Virus record (IMG/VR): IMGVR_UViG_3300025652_000032 | Span: 1-64,000 of that record | Direction: 5' to 3' (one strand) | From: a virus | DNA length: 64,000 nt | Shown here: in pieces, positions 1 through 7,707 of the stretch | Numbering within the stretch: the stretch's first letter is position 1 | How the letters are laid out: each line of letters opens with the position of its first letter | Position numbers and translations under genes: made by a program | The notes under the pieces: generated by a model | Told to the model about the DNA's origin: nothing | Databases searched by the model: none | The model's input: only the letters and a program-made list of their open reading frames with translations

Positions 1-1260
1 ATGGCACTAGAATTCTCAGAGATTGCAATGTTAGGTTGCATGTTCTACAAGAAAAAAGATCTGGTAAAGGCAGGTTCCAGTACAGAGAACCTCGTTTCCT
101 TTGTCAACTCCGTCAAGAAGATGATCGAGTCTACGGAAAAGATCAAGTTTGGATCTAGTAAAAACGAGTTTGTCCGTGCAATGAATCCACAGAACAACAA
201 AGTTCTGGATGATTTTTGTCGTGCGATATCTGGAGCAATAGGGACCAAGGAGTGGTTGACTAAACACCACAACGAACCGGCAGATACGGTAATCAAGACA
301 GGATACATGACAGGTAATATCTGGCCGTCGCCGGTAAATGCTTTTAAGTTCGAAGCGTTTGGTATGAAAGATTACAACTCTTCGGACATTATCCTTTATA
401 CGGGTAAACAGGGTTCTAACGAATACTACTACGGAGTCTCACTGAAAAAGAAAGATACGGAATTGGCCCCTGATCCCACCATCATCAACAAAGCATTCGA
501 CTCTATCATGGACGGTCCACAGTTTGATGCGATAAAAGACAAACTAAGAGATGTCCGTGTGAAATGGTTTGCTTCCAAAGTTAGAGAGGCAGATAAAAAG
601 GGATTGATTGAAATAGAAGATAGGCACAAAAAGTTAAACGATGCTGAACTTCTGATGGCAAAACCCACTGATCAAGAGAAAAAGGGATCAAAGGGTAAGC
701 AATATGTAAACCTCAAAGGAACATTGGCAGAGGGATATGACAACGAAGCAGCAAGTTTCAAAAAGTGGATGAATAAAGAAGTTGGTACTGGTAATCTGTT
801 CACACAACTGGTAAAAATTATTGAACCACACATGGAGATGTTTGCAAACTCACTAATCAACCTTGTATTTAAGGCAAAGTTGAACGATAAACTAAATGCG
901 AACAGAGATCTCGATAAATATTACTTTGGATTCACACTAGCAACAGGTGTCGGTAGACACCACCCAAAGACTGGACCAAGCATAGGTAAGGGACAAATAT
1001 ACCCACAGGAAAGTGTATTGTGTGCATTGAGTCACCTTGCTGCCGCAAAGAAACCTTACAAAATGGTGCAGGTTCCAAACCCTGCCGCCAAACAGGATTC
1101 GGTTGCTGCGAAGGTGTTCTTCGAGATCAGAGTGGGCAAAGTTAAACTTCTGGATCTCCAACTTCGTTACAAGGGCGACTTTAAGAGTCAACCGCAGTTC
1201 TTTGCATTCATGACTGATGATTTCAAAAAACTACTCAAGGGTGAATGTTTGGATCCGTGA
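1..1260 (+). CDS. Hypothetical protein, nuclease-like pattern possible, may be 5' partial
   Basis: A 419-residue protein that I do not recognise as a named family. The frame is open from the first base of the window and the first codon is ATG, so the true start may lie further upstream. Around residues 124-150 there is an aspartate-containing strand (SSDIILY) followed by a strand ending in GVSLKKK. This loosely resembles a PD-(D/E)XK nuclease core, but the usual acidic residue before the lysine is a serine. The C-terminus has a strand-rich LDLQLRYKGDFKSQPQFF segment. The next gene follows after 35 bp in the same direction. A nuclease role is only a guess; the reading frame itself is secure. 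Confidence 0.75.
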   Translation: MALEFSEIAMLGCMFYKKKDLVKAGSSTENLVSFVNSVKKMIESTEKIKFGSSKNEFVRAMNPQNNKVLDDFCRAISGAIGTKEWLTKHHNEPADTVIKTGYMTGNIWPSPVNAFKFEAFGMKDYNSSDIILYTGKQGSNEYYYGVSLKKKDTELAPDPTIINKAFDSIMDGPQFDAIKDKLRDVRVKWFASKVREADKKGLIEIEDRHKKLNDAELLMAKPTDQEKKGSKGKQYVNLKGTLAEGYDNEAASFKKWMNKEVGTGNLFTQLVKIIEPHMEMFANSLINLVFKAKLNDKLNANRDLDKYYFGFTLATGVGRHHPKTGPSIGKGQIYPQESVLCALSHLAAAKKPYKMVQVPNPAAKQDSVAAKVFFEIRVGKVKLLDLQLRYKGDFKSQPQFFAFMTDDFKKLLKGECLDP

Positions 1261-1263
1261 AAA

Positions 1264-1271
1264 GATAAATA
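1264..1271 (+). promoter_or_regulatory. Possible late promoter (GATAAATA, one mismatch)
   Basis: GATAAATA differs from the T4 late consensus TATAAATA only at the first base and lies 25 bp upstream of the next start codon, with a good AGGAG ribosome site between. The position fits a late promoter, but a single near match in AT-rich DNA is weak evidence. Confidence 0.4.
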
Positions 1272-1295
1272 GATATAAACTATTAGGAGACTATA

Positions 1296-3290
1296 ATGTC
1301 AATACCACATCAAGCGTTTCTTGCCATGCTGGCAGAGAAACAACAAATTCTTAGAGACAACCACCTCATCGACATCACCGAAACCATGCGGACAGATATC
1401 CAAGAGGCCTCATGCGGAAACATGAAGATCGATGAACCTCTCAAGGGTAAGGGTTATCCATACAACGAGAAGACTTTCAAACCCCACATGATGTATGATC
1501 CCAAGACTGGTAAGGGTTACGAGGCGAAAACCTACCAAGATCACCTTGAAATGAAGAAGAAGGGTTATGACCATGAGAAACCTGAAGTCAAGGAAGATAC
1601 TGAGCAAGTTGATGAACTCAAGGTAAAAACCTTAAGATCATACATCAGCAAGGCACAGAAGGACAACACCCAGCGTGTCATTCGAATGACAGACAAACCA
1701 AGTCACATGAAAGCAGACAAGGGTGAGATGAAGAAGTTACGAAAGAGACAAAAGGGTGTGGCAAATGCGAAGACTGATATCGCCATGCGTAGGATTGCCG
1801 GTAAAGACTACAGGAAGCGTATGGGTGAAGACGTTGAACAGGTTGATGAAGCAACTCGACACACCGTGCATGTCGAAACAAACAGAGCAGGTTATAGAAA
1901 ACTCGAAAAATTGATTGCCTCTCTTGATGGTTATCAGGAATCAGAGTTTGAAAAAGAAGGAAAAGCAACTTTCAGATTCGACGCAAAGAAGCACGATGGC
2001 ACTGAACGTAAGAAGGTAGCAGAGTTTATCAAGAAAACAGCAGGTGTTGAGTTTAGTCATGCAATCAAAGAAGACAACGAACTCGCAGAGGGACCAGCAA
2101 CCCAGAACCCTCTCAAGACTGCATTCGGTGGTCTGAAGGCAGCAAAGGATACCCCTTCATATAAAGCATATATGAAGAGAGTGGAAAAAGAGCAGAAGGC
2201 CAGAGCAAAGAAAATTGCTGCGGAACGCAAGGCAGGAAAGCGTAGCAAGTACGAGAATGTTGATCCTACAGAGATCGCAGGTATCCACAAATTGCGTGAA
2301 GATGATTCAGTCAATCCTGAATACGAAGAGAACCTTTCCAAGATGAACATCGGTGAAATGTCTGCAAAGGCACACTACAAGAAGTATCAAGCAAAGTTTG
2401 TCGTACCACCTATCGACAGGAGTCGTCATCCCAACAGAGAGCGAGAAGGACTCGAAGGTCCATATCGTAGTAAAAAATCTGGTAAGGTTTTCTACTACGA
2501 CACAAAGGCAGGAAAATATTATGATGCTGACTCGGATATCTACTTACAGGTTTCTGATGTCATAGAACGATATGAGTCTGCCGATGTCGCAAGAGAAAGA
2601 GACGAAAAGGAACTCAAGGAGTCCTTTCAGTTTCAGTTCGCAGACAAAGAAACCGCACAGGAGTTCATGCGAGAAATCTCACAGAAAAGATTAGGATCTT
2701 CGACCGGAACCAAAGATGGTAAAGTCAGAACAGAGGGTCCAGCAGGAGCAGGTGTCGGTAGTCCAACACGGGCGCATCAACAGATGGCAAAGATCATGAA
2801 GAAGCATGGTGGTAAACTGATCTCGACAGACGAAGGTCCACGCATGAAGAAAGTGTTCAAGGAAGATGTCTCCTACGAGGGCAAGAAACCTTACTTCGAC
2901 ATGAGCAAGAAGAGAAAGTTCAATGTCCCAGATAAAAGGACGAGACTAAAGGACACAGGCAAAAACCCTGCCAAGAAACCATACCCCAAACAAGTCGGCG
3001 AGGAGATCGATATGATTAACGAAGATGATGTAGAACGCAGAGAGATTGAACTGTTCACATCCAACCACGCACAGATTTATCGTCAGCGTATCCAACCCAT
3101 CATCAAGAACCTTGCTAAGAAGAAGGCAAAGGGAAACTACGATGATAAACTTGCCATCAAGGCATGGACATACGCAGTCAACGATGGAATCAAGGCGTAC
3201 AACAAGGAGTTCGGCAGTTCCATCAAACTCTCAAAGGCGGAGAAGGATAAAGCAGCAGAGTACCTGTTGAAACACTTCGAAGACGAATGA
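1296..3290 (+). CDS. Modular lysine-rich phage protein of unknown function
   Basis: 664 residues, highly charged, and built from separate modules joined by acidic linkers. The linkers EDTEQVDEL (about residue 100), EDVEQVDEA (about 179), KEDNELAEG (about 255) and KEDVSYEG look alike and divide the chain into blocks. An early block contains repeated GKGY peptides (KGKGYPY, TGKGYEA). The last block (about 580-664) is a helical domain starting near REIELFTSNHAQIYRQ, a type I recall from other marine T4-like phages. The start is set by AGGAG eight bases upstream. A strong terminator follows the stop codon. It may be a virion or head-associated protein whose linkers are processed, because V-D-E and L-A-E resemble prohead-protease sites; that is inference. 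Confidence 0.75.
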   Translation: MSIPHQAFLAMLAEKQQILRDNHLIDITETMRTDIQEASCGNMKIDEPLKGKGYPYNEKTFKPHMMYDPKTGKGYEAKTYQDHLEMKKKGYDHEKPEVKEDTEQVDELKVKTLRSYISKAQKDNTQRVIRMTDKPSHMKADKGEMKKLRKRQKGVANAKTDIAMRRIAGKDYRKRMGEDVEQVDEATRHTVHVETNRAGYRKLEKLIASLDGYQESEFEKEGKATFRFDAKKHDGTERKKVAEFIKKTAGVEFSHAIKEDNELAEGPATQNPLKTAFGGLKAAKDTPSYKAYMKRVEKEQKARAKKIAAERKAGKRSKYENVDPTEIAGIHKLREDDSVNPEYEENLSKMNIGEMSAKAHYKKYQAKFVVPPIDRSRHPNREREGLEGPYRSKKSGKVFYYDTKAGKYYDADSDIYLQVSDVIERYESADVARERDEKELKESFQFQFADKETAQEFMREISQKRLGSSTGTKDGKVRTEGPAGAGVGSPTRAHQQMAKIMKKHGGKLISTDEGPRMKKVFKEDVSYEGKKPYFDMSKKRKFNVPDKRTRLKDTGKNPAKKPYPKQVGEEIDMINEDDVERREIELFTSNHAQIYRQRIQPIIKNLAKKKAKGNYDDKLAIKAWTYAVNDGIKAYNKEFGSSIKLSKAEKDKAAEYLLKHFEDE

Positions 3291-3297
3291 AAAAACG

Positions 3298-3327
3298 GGG
3301 GAGTGCTTGACACTCCCCTATTTTTTT
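3298..3327 (+). terminator. Intrinsic terminator after the modular protein gene
   Basis: A perfect 8-bp stem, GGGGAGTG (3298-3305) with CACTCCCC (3311-3318), and a 5-base loop, followed by TA and seven T residues. It begins 7 bp after the stop codon at 3290. The loop and the first bases of the 3' arm also form the -35 box of the next promoter. Confidence 0.9.
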
Positions 3328-3335
3328 GCTATGAT
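3307..3335 (+). promoter_or_regulatory. Sigma70-type early promoter of the HNH gene
   Basis: TTGACA (3307-3312), a 17-bp spacer and TATGAT (3330-3335). Eleven of twelve hexamer bases match the bacterial consensus. Transcription should start near 3342, and GGAGA at 3352-3356 is then a well-placed ribosome site for the ATG at 3363. The -35 box overlaps the upstream terminator hairpin. Confidence 0.85.
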
Positions 3336-3362
3336 ATAACCAACTCACACCGGAGACTGTAG

Positions 3363-3866
3363 ATGAGCAGAAATGTGTTGCTGCTGAATGCTTCCGAAGA
3401 AGTAATAAATGTGATTGATTGGAAAAGAGCGATTACACTATTATTCTCGGGTAAGGCACAGGCGCCCTATAATTATGAACATGCATACGAAGTAAAGACA
3501 AACAACGGTAAATTCAGACTACCTTGTGCAATCATGCTTCTCAAGTATGTGCGATTGCCGTTTAGCACGGCAAACCCAACACGAAACAACATTCTCAAAC
3601 GAGATAGTTATCTGTGTCAATATTGTAGTACCCGTCTCACTGCAAAGAATACTACGTTGGATCATGTTATCCCGAAGAGTCGTGGTGGCGGTGGTGGATG
3701 GGAGAACCTCGTCTCCTCATGTATGAAATGCAACAATGTCAAGGGCAACCGCACCCCGCGAGAAGCAAATATGCCCCTGAACAAGAAACCACGCAAAGAA
3801 ACCAACATATCACTCCTGTTTATGTCTATGGGTGACGTTGAAGCATGGAAACGCTGGAACCTATAA
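3363..3866 (+). CDS. HNH endonuclease
   Basis: 167 residues. The C-terminal half carries a zinc-type HNH core: CQYC near residue 80, then the catalytic [11 protein letters not shown] strand-turn, then [19 protein letters not shown], which supplies the second pair of cysteines and the N and H-equivalent positions. All key residues are present, so it should be an active DNA nicking or cutting enzyme. The N-terminus ([20 protein letters not shown]) is typical of stand-alone bacterial and phage HNH proteins. It is the only gene between a sigma70 promoter and the protease gene, so early expression is likely. It could be a free-standing homing nuclease or take part in host DNA breakdown. Confidence 0.88.
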   Translation: MSRNVLLLNASEEVINVIDWKRAITLLFSGKAQAPYNYEHAYEVKTNNGKFRLPCAIMLLKYVRLPFSTANPTRNNILKRDSYLCQYCSTRLTAKNTTLDHVIPKSRGGGGGWENLVSSCMKCNNVKGNRTPREANMPLNKKPRKETNISLLFMSMGDVEAWKRWNL

Positions 3867-3907
3867 CAAATTAGGCATTTTGTGTAAAACGTGCCTATAT
3901 ATTATAG

Positions 3908-4714
3908 ATGTATAGTTGTAAGCACATCTTTGTCAGTATAGCATTGTGTCTCGCGTTTATACTTACATCATCATGTTCTACCCCAGCAAAAGCAATCGAT
4001 GACTTACCCGGAACTTTCTTTAAGGATTCTGGGTTTATCTGGTTCCTCGATCCATCAGAAGGACCATTACAATGTGTGGGTTCGTTCCACAAAGAGAATG
4101 GTTCTTTGATCGGCGGAGGCACGCTCATTGATGAAGACACTATCATAACAGCAGCACATGTCGTAGAAGAGTCTACCGGCGCAACCAAGTTTCGTGTTGG
4201 TAAGACATTCTATGAGATAGAGAGCATCTGTCTCCATGAAGACTACGAAGGTAAAACTGCAATCAAGAACGACATTGCCATCGTAGAACTGAAAGGAAAG
4301 GTTATTGGGATAGAATTCCCGGATGTCAGTATTGATCCATCACACCTTTCGCCGTTCCGAAGACTTATCACCGTTGGGTATTCGTTAGGGATCAAAAAGA
4401 TCAGCAAACCAGGCGTAATGTTTTACTATGGCACACTAGAACGCGAACCCAACTTCTTCAAGATGTTACCGATGACAGAAACCATGAGGTTTGGTGACTC
4501 TGGTGGTGGTGTCTTTGTAATCGAGAACGGCAGATTTGTATTGGTCGGTGTGGTTTCTTACTTGCAGATATTACAGGAAGAAATAATAGACAACAGCGTA
4601 TTGAGAATTGATAGATATACAAACTGGTTAGATAATGCCGGAGTATTACCATCGAAGTGGAGTCCGCTCGATGAGATCGATTCTGAAATGCCTCATGAGG
4701 CAACACGATATTGA
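3908..4714 (+). CDS. Secreted trypsin-like serine protease (S1 family)
   Basis: 268 residues. The N-terminus is an export signal: a lysine at residue 5, a hydrophobic core (HIFVSIALCLAFIL), then TSSCSTPAKA. This could be a signal peptidase I site after AKA or a poor lipobox ending at the cysteine. The mature part has the chymotrypsin-fold triad: His in TAAHVV (about residue 80), Asp in NDIAIVEL (about 122) and Ser in GDSGGGVF (about 197). It should therefore be active outside the cytoplasm, in the periplasm or at the outer membrane. The start codon lacks a clear ribosome site. The gene lies between an HNH gene and a late-promoter-driven exonuclease. Its target is unknown; envelope remodelling, lysis or attack on a competitor are all possible. 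Confidence 0.85.
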   Translation: MYSCKHIFVSIALCLAFILTSSCSTPAKAIDDLPGTFFKDSGFIWFLDPSEGPLQCVGSFHKENGSLIGGGTLIDEDTIITAAHVVEESTGATKFRVGKTFYEIESICLHEDYEGKTAIKNDIAIVELKGKVIGIEFPDVSIDPSHLSPFRRLITVGYSLGIKKISKPGVMFYYGTLEREPNFFKMLPMTETMRFGDSGGGVFVIENGRFVLVGVVSYLQILQEEIIDNSVLRIDRYTNWLDNAGVLPSKWSPLDEIDSEMPHEATRY

Positions 4715-4820
4715 TCACCCGATTGCCTTTGTTGCGGACTATCTGGACCTCTTGTCCACGAAACGTCTAGAACTAAGGGAGCGGGGCGCCTGTAGTCTCC
4801 GAGAGACAGTACATACTTGG

Positions 4821-4828
4821 TATAAATA
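4821..4828 (+). promoter_or_regulatory. T4-type late promoter (TATAAATA)
   Basis: An exact match to the T4 late consensus, 40 bp upstream of the ATG at 4869 and within the 154-bp non-coding gap after the protease gene. A late sigma factor (gp55) that would use it is encoded at 53934-54455. Confidence 0.8.
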
Positions 4829-4868
4829 TAGGAAAAGACTTGCACTAAAACAAAAAGGATGTTATAAT

Positions 4869-5528
4869 ATGAGTATGACTTTGAAGTTTACACACGTTGA
4901 TGATGCCGAGGCATTTGATGATCTAGAAGCGACAACAGAAGATTCTGGTAAGAGAGTATACAAAACGCCTTCCGGCATTTCCTACCCTTCCGTGACTACG
5001 GTAGTGGGATTTAAGAAGAGGGCGTTTTTTGCTGAATGGAGACGCAAGAATCCAGAGGAATCAAGACGAGTCCTTTCCAGAGGCAACACACTGCACTCAG
5101 TGATCGAGGACTACCTAGACAACAAAGACATCAGCATGGAAGACTGCGGACCTAACAGTTGGCAGTTGTTCGAGCAGTTGCGTCCTGAACTAGACAAGAT
5201 CAACAACGTCCATGCACAGGAAGTGCCTCTCTATTCAGATCTACTTACGTTAGCAGGTCGCGTGGACTGTGTTGCCGAATACGATGGTAAACTTTCGATC
5301 ATCGACTTCAAAGGAAGCACTCGCAACAAGAGTGTAAACGATATCGAAGAATACTTCATGCAGGCAACCGCATACTCGATCATGTGGCAAGAGAGGACTG
5401 GTACTCCTATCGATCAGATAGTCATCCTCATGTCATGCGAAACAGGAGACACAAACGCATTTGTTTCGTCTCCTGTTCGACATGTGAAAAATCTGAAAAA
5501 GATTATCGAAGAGTATTACGCTCAATAG
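4869..5528 (+). CDS. PD-(D/E)XK exonuclease, Cas4/RecB-like
   Basis: 219 residues when started at the ATG preceded by AAAAGGAT. The frame stays open upstream, but that stretch contains the late promoter and is unlikely to be coding. The chain shows the RecB-type nuclease signature in order: a histidine in NTLHSVIEDYL, GRVD, then a strand with IIDFKGS giving the D and (D)xK positions, then QATAYSIMW matching the QxxxY motif. Such small exonucleases are common in marine T4-like phages and probably trim DNA ends during recombination or host DNA degradation. The gene converges with the leftward gene at 5522, and the two stop codons overlap. Confidence 0.82.
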   Translation: MSMTLKFTHVDDAEAFDDLEATTEDSGKRVYKTPSGISYPSVTTVVGFKKRAFFAEWRRKNPEESRRVLSRGNTLHSVIEDYLDNKDISMEDCGPNSWQLFEQLRPELDKINNVHAQEVPLYSDLLTLAGRVDCVAEYDGKLSIIDFKGSTRNKSVNDIEEYFMQATAYSIMWQERTGTPIDQIVILMSCETGDTNAFVSSPVRHVKNLKKIIEEYYAQ

Positions 5529-5839
5529 AGTCCAGTTGCTGACGAAGTGGCCGATGCAGCATTACCCAGTGTGTTGCGATCGAGAAGGGCCAGTACCTGC
5601 ACACAGTCACCGATTTCTACAATAGTACCCTTTTCGCCTCCGGTTTCGATCACTTGCAGTTTAACAAGATCCCCGGATGTGTTTCGATATTGAAATCCCA
5701 TCGCCCGAGTTGTTCCGCCTTGCCTAAAATAAAGTGCCTTTGGTGGGGGATTGAATGTAATCCCTGCACTCGTCCCGACACACTGAGAGTCTACGAATGT
5801 TCTATATGTTTGGAATGAATCACTTTTATTGACTGCCAT
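5522..5839 (-). CDS. Small hypothetical, probable virion component
   Basis: 105 residues, beta-rich by eye, with many small and polar residues and the stretch NPPPKALYFRQGG. There is no membrane segment or signal peptide. It forms a two-gene leftward pair with the 75-residue gene just upstream; both are short, strand-rich proteins of the kind found near tail and baseplate genes. Its stop codon overlaps that of the rightward exonuclease gene. The function is unknown. Confidence 0.65.
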   Translation of the reverse strand: MAVNKSDSFQTYRTFVDSQCVGTSAGITFNPPPKALYFRQGGTTRAMGFQYRNTSGDLVKLQVIETGGEKGTIVEIGDCVQVLALLDRNTLGNAASATSSATGLY

Positions 5840-5848
5840 TATTTTACC

Positions 5849-6076
5849 TCAATACAGAATGTAAAGTGTTCCAGCGACCGGAAGCGCCTTGATTTTATAC
5901 ACACCAAATGGGACGATTTCCAAATGTGGAATCTTCAGTGTGGTTGTGTTTCCGTTTGAATCTTCCCACGAAATCTCTTGTGCCGCAGATGCGTGATCTA
6001 GATAAAGTGCTTGTGCCTTCTGATAGACCTGTTCGTCCACCGCGGCCTCAATTCTTTTGAATGTCTTGTACGCCAT
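5849..6076 (-). CDS. Small hypothetical, first of a leftward pair
   Basis: 75 residues. The N-terminal half is helical (FKRIEAAVDEQVYQKAQALYLDH) and the C-terminal half looks like beta strands (TTTLKIPHLEIVPFGVYKIKAL). An AGGAG ribosome site precedes the ATG. A TATACATA element at 6109-6116 on the minus strand is one base away from the late consensus and could drive this pair, which is transcribed divergently from the gene at 6150. Virion-associated by context only. Confidence 0.65.
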   Translation of the reverse strand: MAYKTFKRIEAAVDEQVYQKAQALYLDHASAAQEISWEDSNGNTTTLKIPHLEIVPFGVYKIKALPVAGTLYILY

Positions 6077-6149
6077 TTGTTTCTCCTATACTTTAAAAAC
6101 CTACATAGTATGTATATCATAGATAATTTTTATGAAAACGAGGACCGAC

Positions 6150-7349
6150 ATGAATTCATTCAGAGAGTTCTTATCTGAATCAAAAAACCTCCATATGGAA
6201 CACATTGAGGATGCTATCTTCAATGAGGGAAGCAAAGGCACCGTGGAGGCCATACGGTTCTTGGAATCAGTAACCGATATGCTTTCTGGAAACAGTAAGT
6301 CGTCGGTTAACATTACAGTGAAGTGGGATGGCGCACCGGCAGTGTTTGCGGGAGTCAACCCAGAGAATGGAAAATTCTTTGTCGGATCGAAGTCTGTCTT
6401 CAACAAGACAACACCGAAGATCAACTACACGAATGCCGACATCGACAAGAATCATCCGGGGGGACTTGGTACTACTCTAAAGGTAGCACTCAAGGAACTC
6501 AAAAAACTGAATATCGAGGGAGTATTACAAGGCGATGTCATGTTTACTTCCGACGGCATCGAGGTACAGGATATTGACGGCGAAAGTCACATCACTTTCC
6601 AACCAAATACCATCACCTACGCAGTGCCATCTAACTCCGATCTCGCAAAAGTAATTAAGCGAGCAAAGATCGGAGTTATTTGGCATACTAAATACACAGG
6701 TAAAACAATGGCCACCATGAAGGCGGGATTTAATCCAAACATTAGTAAGTTAGGTAAATCATCAAGCGTCTGGTATGATAATGCATCGTTTAAAGATACT
6801 TCGGGCGCCAGCACCTTTACGAAGGCAGAAGTGAAAACGATGCGTGGTCTTATTGATGCTGCCAAGAAGAAGTTCAAGGCAGCAGGATCTTTCATAGATG
6901 AGTTGCAAAATAGCGACTTAGTATCTGAAGTGAAGATCTATGGCAATGCTCAGATCCGAAAGGGTACATCGAGTTTGTCTGCGGCGGATTTCCAAAAACG
7001 TATGGAAGACAAGATGCAGACTGCCATAGATAATTTGAAGACAGATAGAGCAAAGGAACGGAAGCAAAAAGTAATGGATACCTCCATGAAGTTTTTGTCT
7101 AAGAACCGAAAAAAACTCCAATCTGTCTTTGATCTACATGATTCTCTGACTCAAGCAAAGATTTATACCGTCAGGAAATTAGAGAGGGTAAAAAATCTAG
7201 GCACGTTTATCAAAACAGAGAACGGATTCAAAGTCACGGCACCAGAAGGATTCGTTGCCATAGATAAACCATCAGGCAATGCCCTGAAATTGGTTGATCG
7301 ATTAGAATTTTCTAAACTTAACTTCACAGTATCTAAAAACTGGACATAA
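6150..7349 (+). CDS. KWDG-type ligase/nucleotidyltransferase-like protein with capsid-targeting N-terminus
   Basis: 399 residues from the ATG at 6150, which has GAGG six bases upstream; an in-frame ATG at 6132 lacks a ribosome site. Residues about 48-60 read VKWDGAPAVFAG, resembling motif I (KxDG) of covalent nucleotidyltransferases such as DNA and RNA ligases. Later VGSKSVFNK and EGVLQGDVMF occupy places where other ligase motifs would be expected. The N-terminus MNSFREFLSE followed by S has the same spacing as the T4 internal-protein targeting peptide, which is cut after residue 10. I infer a packaged ligase-like enzyme; neither activity nor packaging is shown. Similar proteins accompany nucleotidyltransferase genes in marine T4-like phages. 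Confidence 0.75.
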   Translation: MNSFREFLSESKNLHMEHIEDAIFNEGSKGTVEAIRFLESVTDMLSGNSKSSVNITVKWDGAPAVFAGVNPENGKFFVGSKSVFNKTTPKINYTNADIDKNHPGGLGTTLKVALKELKKLNIEGVLQGDVMFTSDGIEVQDIDGESHITFQPNTITYAVPSNSDLAKVIKRAKIGVIWHTKYTGKTMATMKAGFNPNISKLGKSSSVWYDNASFKDTSGASTFTKAEVKTMRGLIDAAKKKFKAAGSFIDELQNSDLVSEVKIYGNAQIRKGTSSLSAADFQKRMEDKMQTAIDNLKTDRAKERKQKVMDTSMKFLSKNRKKLQSVFDLHDSLTQAKIYTVRKLERVKNLGTFIKTENGFKVTAPEGFVAIDKPSGNALKLVDRLEFSKLNFTVSKNWT

Positions 7350-7360
7350 GGAGAATACAT

Positions 7361-7522
7361 ATGAGAAGAGCAGACGTAAGAAAAATTGATGATTCACGAC
7401 TTGGTAGAGCAAAACTAACAGCAAAGGGTGCTAGACCCGAACCAGTCGCTGAAGTAGTTAAACCAGTAGTTGCAGCAAAACCTGCACCTAAGAAGAAGAA
7501 GAGTAAATTTGGAAAGGATTGA
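7361..7522 (+). CDS. Small basic protein
   Basis: A 53-residue frame with a strong AAGGAG ribosome site eight bases upstream of the ATG. The N-terminal third is basic (RRADVRKIDDSRLGRAKL), the middle is rich in Ala, Val and Pro, and the tail is PKKKKSKFGKD, like a histone-type or linker tail. It lies 11 bp after the ligase-like gene and 3 bp before the next small gene, so the three are probably co-transcribed. A nucleic-acid-binding or packaged role is possible but unsupported beyond composition. Confidence 0.65.
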   Translation: MRRADVRKIDDSRLGRAKLTAKGARPEPVAEVVKPVVAAKPAPKKKKSKFGKD

Positions 7523-7525
7523 TAA

Positions 7526-7651
7526 ATGGAAGTAATTCAAAACGCATTAGGAACAGCATTTTACACCGTAGTAGTGTTTGCCGCCGGCGCACTCGTAGGT
7601 GTACCATTATGGAACTGGGTACGCAAGTTCTTCCCGTGGAATAAGGACTGA
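7526..7651 (+). CDS. Small single-span membrane protein
   Basis: 41 residues, with the ATG overlapping the end of the preceding gene's TGATAA run. Residues 9-29 form one hydrophobic helix (GTAFYTVVVFAAGALVGVPLW), followed by a basic aromatic tail, NWVRKFFPWNK, suggesting an N-out, C-in inner-membrane protein. The size would suit a small holin-like or regulatory peptide, but there is no endolysin nearby and no other support. I have a recollection of comparable short membrane proteins in marine T4-like phages. Confidence 0.6.
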   Translation: MEVIQNALGTAFYTVVVFAAGALVGVPLWNWVRKFFPWNKD

Positions 7652-7707
7652 TATCAGGCACGTTGGTGTCTCGGTGTCAACACTGCGGGAGGTGATCGGA
7701 AATCTAC

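Noticed and set aside
3873-3896. Hairpin AGGCATTTT/AAAACGTGCCT between the HNH and protease genes, as a terminator
   Set aside because: The stem has a bulge and AT-rich inner pairs, and no run of T follows, so it was not called a terminator.
4635-4868. Upstream extension of the exonuclease reading frame
   Set aside because: It would cover the end of the protease gene and the late promoter at 4821; the ATG at 4869 has a better ribosome site and gives the family's usual start.
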